Assembly: GCF_024198235.1 (NCBI RefSeq)
Contig: NZ_JAKCFB010000039.1
Span: forward strand, 17,212-81,211
Direction of reading: 5' to 3'
Origin: Myxococcus dinghuensis
Lineage (GTDB): Bacteria; Myxococcota; Myxococcia; Myxococcales; Myxococcaceae
Length of the DNA stretch: 64,000 nucleotides
In this document: piece after piece, positions 61,065-64,000 of the stretch
How the letters are laid out: the number at the start of each line of letters is the position of its first letter
Position numbering within the stretch: position 1 is the stretch's first letter
Program-made: the position numbers and the translations under genes
The notes under the pieces: generated by a model
The model's input: only the letters and a program-made list of their open reading frames with translations
Databases searched by the model: none
Told to the model about the DNA's origin: nothing

Positions 61065-61820
61065 ATGACGACGAATCGCGGCTTTGTGGCGTACGACCTC
61101 CGGACGACCGCCCCGGACGAAGCGGGAGCGTTCTACACGCGGCTGTTGGGTTGGCGCCTCGAACCAGGCCGGGATGGCGGCCGGTCGTTCTTCGCCGGCA
61201 CACGCGAGGTCGGAGGACTCCTCGCCCTCCCTGAACGAGCGAGGACCCAAGGGGCCCCCGCTCACTGGCTGGGGCATCTCGGCACAGAGGATGTCGAGGG
61301 GACCCTGCAACGCTTCGTGGAGCGTGGCGGCCAGCAGCTCGGGCCCGTGCGGCAGGAGGCCACGGGAAGGCGCGTCGCCATCCTGAAGGACGCCCAGGGC
61401 GCGGTCGTGGCGCTCAGCGACGCATCACCGGGAGCAGGCGACTCCCCCGTCGTGTGGCACGAGCTCAACACCACCGACCGGGAGCACGCCTGGGGCTGCT
61501 ACTCGGGGCTGTTCGGCTGGCGCGCCACGTCGGCGGTGGAGCTGGGCCCGCCCTTCGGCAGGTACCAGTGCTTCACCTGGGATGCCCCCCGGGGCGACCT
61601 GGGAGGGATGGTGGACACGGCTCGGATCCCGACCATCCACACCCACTGGCTCTTCTATCTGGGCGTGGAGGATCTCGCCGAGGCGCTCGAACGCCTGGGG
61701 AGCCTCGGCGGCCGAACCGTGAACGGCCCCGTGCAGGTCCCGAGCGGTGACTGGGTCGCGCAGTGCGAGGATCCGCAGGGAGCTGCCTTTGCCCTGCGGC
61801 AGCGCTCCCGCCGGACGTAA
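61065..61820 (+). CDS. VOC-superfamily (glyoxalase-like) protein
   Basis: This ~251-residue cytoplasmic protein has two tandem VOC (glyoxalase/dioxygenase) beta-alpha-beta-beta-beta units: AYDLRTTAPDEAGAFYTRLL at the start, a matching HELNTTDREHAWGCYSGLFG near the middle, and GVEDLAEALERLGSLGGRTV and the ending ..EDPQGAAFALRQ. Many such proteins bind a metal or small ligand and act as lyases, dioxygenases or resistance proteins; the reaction here is unknown. Starts at 61065 (MTTNRGF) or 61038 (MAEAMFSAAM); the first matches relatives better. It is preceded by the repeat array. Confidence 0.8.
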   Translation: MTTNRGFVAYDLRTTAPDEAGAFYTRLLGWRLEPGRDGGRSFFAGTREVGGLLALPERARTQGAPAHWLGHLGTEDVEGTLQRFVERGGQQLGPVRQEATGRRVAILKDAQGAVVALSDASPGAGDSPVVWHELNTTDREHAWGCYSGLFGWRATSAVELGPPFGRYQCFTWDAPRGDLGGMVDTARIPTIHTHWLFYLGVEDLAEALERLGSLGGRTVNGPVQVPSGDWVAQCEDPQGAAFALRQRSRRT

Positions 61821-62280
61821 GACCTACGCGGAGCCGCCGGGCTGGCCCGACACGGCGCCTCCTGGGCCATGCGGACGACGGAGGTGGCACGGGCTCGAAC
61901 CTCGCGATCCCAGTGTCCCGGATTGCCTCCTCGAGCCGGCACCATCGCCTGAAGGGTTGCACGCCACACCACATGGTAGCCACCCCTGAACGCTGACCCG
62001 TCGGAAGCCACGCGGGGGACTTCGCGCCGTGCGCGTGGGGCACCCACTGCGCGAAGTGCCAATCATCACGACAAGCCCATACCTCGATTCCGGCGACAGA
62101 CCTGCCCCCCGGGAGCCGTGAACACGCCGATCAGAAAAGTCCGCCGACATCGGCGCCCACGGTGTCTTGCCTCCGGTGTCGATGGCCACCCATACGTCTT
62201 TCAATGCCTCACTGATTGTTACTTGCTCAGTGGCTGCGACATGGGGTGCGCCAACCTCCACGATGAAACTGGGCCGCGGC
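61821..62280. other. Gene-poor region, 460 bp
   Basis: No convincing gene was found on either strand. Open frames are short and not protein-like. On the minus strand around 61893-61903 there is a GGTTCGAGCCC string like a tRNA T-arm, without a matching acceptor or D-arm. From about 62040 the sequence becomes visibly less GC-rich than the rest of the window and stays so to the SDR/LysR pair. Confidence 0.5.
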
Positions 62281-63045
62281 TCAACGCATGACGAAGCCAC
62301 CATCGATGGAGATGGACTGACCGGTGACGTAGCTTGCGGCCCGACTGCAGAGCCAGAGCACCGCGTCGGCGATCTCCTCCGCACGACCATGTCGCCCCAT
62401 CGGGACAGCCTTCACCATGGCCTCGAGCGCTTCCCCTTGGCCTGTGGCAACCATCTGTTCTGCCATCGGGGTCCAAATGAGTCCCGGGCAGACCGCGTTC
62501 ACTCGGATGCCTCGCTTGGCATATTCGAGGGCGGCGCTCTTGGTCAGCCCAATGACTCCGTGCTTCGCCGCGTGGTACGTTCCACGCTCGGCGCCTCCGA
62601 CAAGGCCTCCGAGCGACGAGCAGTTGACGATGGCGCCGCTTCCTTGCTCGCGCATGTATTGCAGCTCGAACTTCATGCAACTCCACACGCCCCGGAGGTT
62701 GATCGCCATGACCCGGTCGTAGTCATCGCGCGGCGAATCAGCCGTCTCTGCGAGGCGATTCTGGACGCCCGCATTGTTGTACGCGACGTCCAGTCGACCG
62801 AGGGTGCCCACGGTCTGCTCGACCATCGCCCGGACCTGCTCGTCGTCGGACACGTCGCATCGAATCGCGACCGTCCTGTGACCTTGCTTCGCGAGCTCCT
62901 CTGCGGCGGAGCGGACTTCGCGCTCGTTCCAATCGGCCAAAGCCACGGAAGCACCCGCTTCGGCGAATGCCTTCGCCGTCGCGAGCCCCAGCCCAGAGGC
63001 AGCGCCGGTAACCAGCGCCACCTGATTCCTAAACGAAATATCCAC
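62281..63045 (-). CDS. Short-chain dehydrogenase/reductase
   Basis: This 254-residue classical SDR has nucleotide motif TGAASGLGLATAKAFAEAG (NAD(P) binding, with Asp in ALADWNER suggesting NAD), NNAG, catalytic Ser in NCSSLGG and YHAAK. The C-terminus ASYVTGQSISIDGGFVMR is canonical. Its substrate is unknown. The start is GTG 63045; the ATG-rich frame to 63156 extends into non-conserved sequence. It is divergent from the LysR gene, a common pair in which LysR controls the oxidoreductase. Codon use is less GC-biased than upstream genes. Confidence 0.87.
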   Translation of the reverse strand: MDISFRNQVALVTGAASGLGLATAKAFAEAGASVALADWNEREVRSAAEELAKQGHRTVAIRCDVSDDEQVRAMVEQTVGTLGRLDVAYNNAGVQNRLAETADSPRDDYDRVMAINLRGVWSCMKFELQYMREQGSGAIVNCSSLGGLVGGAERGTYHAAKHGVIGLTKSAALEYAKRGIRVNAVCPGLIWTPMAEQMVATGQGEALEAMVKAVPMGRHGRAEEIADAVLWLCSRAASYVTGQSISIDGGFVMR

Positions 63046-63182
63046 GACACATGCCCCTTCGTGCGAACCCGACCACTTCACGAGGATGTGCCCCTGGATC
63101 CCGATTGTGTAGGCAGACCATATGGAATGGGCTGTTAAGGAAGGCTCGACAATCAACGGCTCCAGTCACAGGCTACATCGGC
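63046..63182. promoter_or_regulatory. Divergent SDR/LysR control region
   Basis: The 137-bp spacer contains the palindrome CCATATGG at 63118-63125 and AT-rich sequence around it. LysR proteins usually bind such spacers at a T-N11-A dyad; several loose matches exist but none can be singled out. Confidence 0.4.
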
Positions 63183-63794
63183 ATGGTGAACGCGCTCCCC
63201 TTCCTTCAGCTGCAGGCCTTTGTAGCGGTCGCTCGCCTGAGTAGTTTCAGTGGAGCCGCCCGCGAGCTTGGCGTCTCCCGGTCAGCAGTCAGCCAGGCGA
63301 TACGACAGCTTGAGGAGCACCTGCATGTCGTCTTGGTCCATCGCACCACCCGAAGCGTCTCCTTGACGGACGCGGGCAGGAGGCTCGTTGAGGGGGTCAG
63401 TCCAGCGCTTGCGCAGGCAGCCTCTTCGATGGCGGAGGTCTCCGCACGACCAGGAGAGGCCGTCGGACGACTTCGGCTCTCGGTACCGCGCGTCGCAATC
63501 CCTTTCGTCATCGAACCGGTGCTCCCGACGTTTCGCGAGCGGCACCCACGTGTCGAGGTCGAAATCGTCATTGAGGACCGGCTCGTCGACATCGTCGCAG
63601 GCGGCTACGACGCAGGCATCCGGCTTGACGAAATCATCGAGCGGGACATGGTGCGTGTGCGACTCACCCACTCGTTTCGCTTCGTGATGGTGGGAACGCC
63701 CAAGTACCTCGAGAGTCGCGGGACGCCTCAACGGCCGGAGGATTTGCTCCAGCATGAATGTATCACGTTCCGCTCGCCGACCACGGGTACGTAA
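63183..63794 (+). pseudogene. LysR-family regulator truncated by an IS66-type insertion
   Basis: Only 203 residues remain of a LysR-type transcriptional regulator (normally about 300). The winged helix-turn-helix is complete at 5-65 (FSGAARELGVSRSAVSQAIR), and the first half of the periplasmic-binding-like effector domain follows (VPRVAIPFVIEPVLPTFRER). The frame ends after HECITFRSPTTGT because the stop TAA at 63792-63794 is formed from the first bases (GTAA) of an insertion element. The missing ~100 residues include the rest of the sensor. A truncated protein may still bind DNA but cannot respond normally. Confidence 0.8.
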
Positions 63795-64000
63795 CTGTTC
63801 GCCGTGCCCCGTCCCGGCGCCGTGCTGACCCGCCCGGGACGACCGGCGGGAGCTGCCGTCAGTCCTGACTCTTCGGAAGTGTGACCGTGCCTGGGTTCTC
63901 GATGGCGGCGAGAGCGGCACGCCGCAGATAGTGCCCGGGGTCCTCCCCCCGCAGGCGTGCCGTCTCGATGAGGGAATAGAAGAGCGCGGCGACCTCGGTG
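63791..64000 (-). mobile_element. Right end of an IS66-type insertion sequence (runs out of window)
   Basis: The sequence begins GTAACTGTTCGCC at 63791; 5'-GTAA is the usual IS66 terminal sequence. Sixty-eight bases inward lies the C-terminus of an IS66-like transposase on the minus strand. IS66 makes 8-bp target repeats; the left candidate is ACGGGTAC at 63783-63790, to be matched beyond the far end. Confidence 0.7.
63859..64000 (-). CDS. IS66-family transposase, C-terminal fragment
   Basis: The minus-strand frame open at the window edge reads TEVAALFYSLIETARLRGED then PGHYLRRAALAAIENPGTVT and ends LPKSQD. This is the conserved C-terminal end of IS66-family transposases (TnpC). Only the last ~46 residues are in the window; the catalytic DDE part is outside. 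No accessory tnpA/tnpB is visible here. Confidence 0.75.
   Translation of the reverse strand, partial: TEVAALFYSLIETARLRGEDPGHYLRRAALAAIENPGTVTLPKSQD

Noticed and set aside
61870..61975. tRNA-like T-arm (GGTTCGAGCCC) on the minus strand
   Set aside because: No 7-bp acceptor stem, D-arm or anticodon arm could be assembled around it.
63282..63920. 212-residue minus-strand ORF over the LysR fragment and IS end
   Set aside because: It is antisense to the LysR helix-turn-helix, crosses the IS junction and shows no family motif.

Overview
This window looks like chromosome from a myxobacterium, most likely Myxococcaceae. The evidence is very GC-rich DNA with G/C in most third codon positions, many small lipoproteins, a DUF4388 (PatA N-terminal-like) protein, cyclic-nucleotide/TPR and HEAT-repeat regulators, secreted proteases and a KGG-repeat stress protein. 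The species cannot be fixed from this sequence alone. I found no rRNA, tRNA or CRISPR array.

Layout. 0-16 kb: a truncated MFS exporter, small lipoproteins, an exported threonine-aldolase-like enzyme, a secreted lipase-like protein, a porin-like barrel with an MHS-type transporter, 3-hydroxybutyrate dehydrogenase, a GT-C-like membrane protein, an EEP-fold lipoprotein, a bile-acid-symporter-like carrier, a MarR-GNAT fusion and a secreted zinc metalloprotease. 16-30 kb: a chemoreceptor with a secreted Cache-like partner, a class I amidotransferase, TesB, a second bile-acid-symporter-like carrier, an outer-membrane protein, SlyD, an mrfA-mrfB DNA repair pair and an ArsB/SLC13-type carrier. 30-49 kb: a GspE-N protein, coupled cNMP/TPR and HEAT genes, the conserved scpA-scpB-rluB cluster whose RluB carries a long RGG-type tail, TrpS, DUF4388, Uma2, XerD, a TsaC-like protein, two overlapping cation/proton antiporters with a PII-like gene, a KGG stress protein and a VTT membrane protein. 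49-60 kb: two divergent surface-protein genes, then a three-gene formate dehydrogenase operon whose catalytic subunit is a selenoprotein.

The strongest observation is in that operon. The catalytic subunit is interrupted by an in-frame TGA at 54765-54767, in the position of the active-site selenocysteine. A bacterial SECIS hairpin (5-bp stem, GGTCT loop) begins 13 nt after it, with 18 nt between TGA and loop, the spacing I recall for E. coli fdhF. It should be read as one 1090-residue selenoprotein, not a broken gene. The membrane partner is NrfD-like rather than cytochrome b.

The last 3 kb look more mobile. Four diverged copies of a dyad-containing repeat precede a VOC-family gene. A divergent SDR/LysR pair follows, and the LysR gene is cut by the right end of an IS66-type element whose transposase runs out of the window. 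Base composition also appears less GC-rich there.
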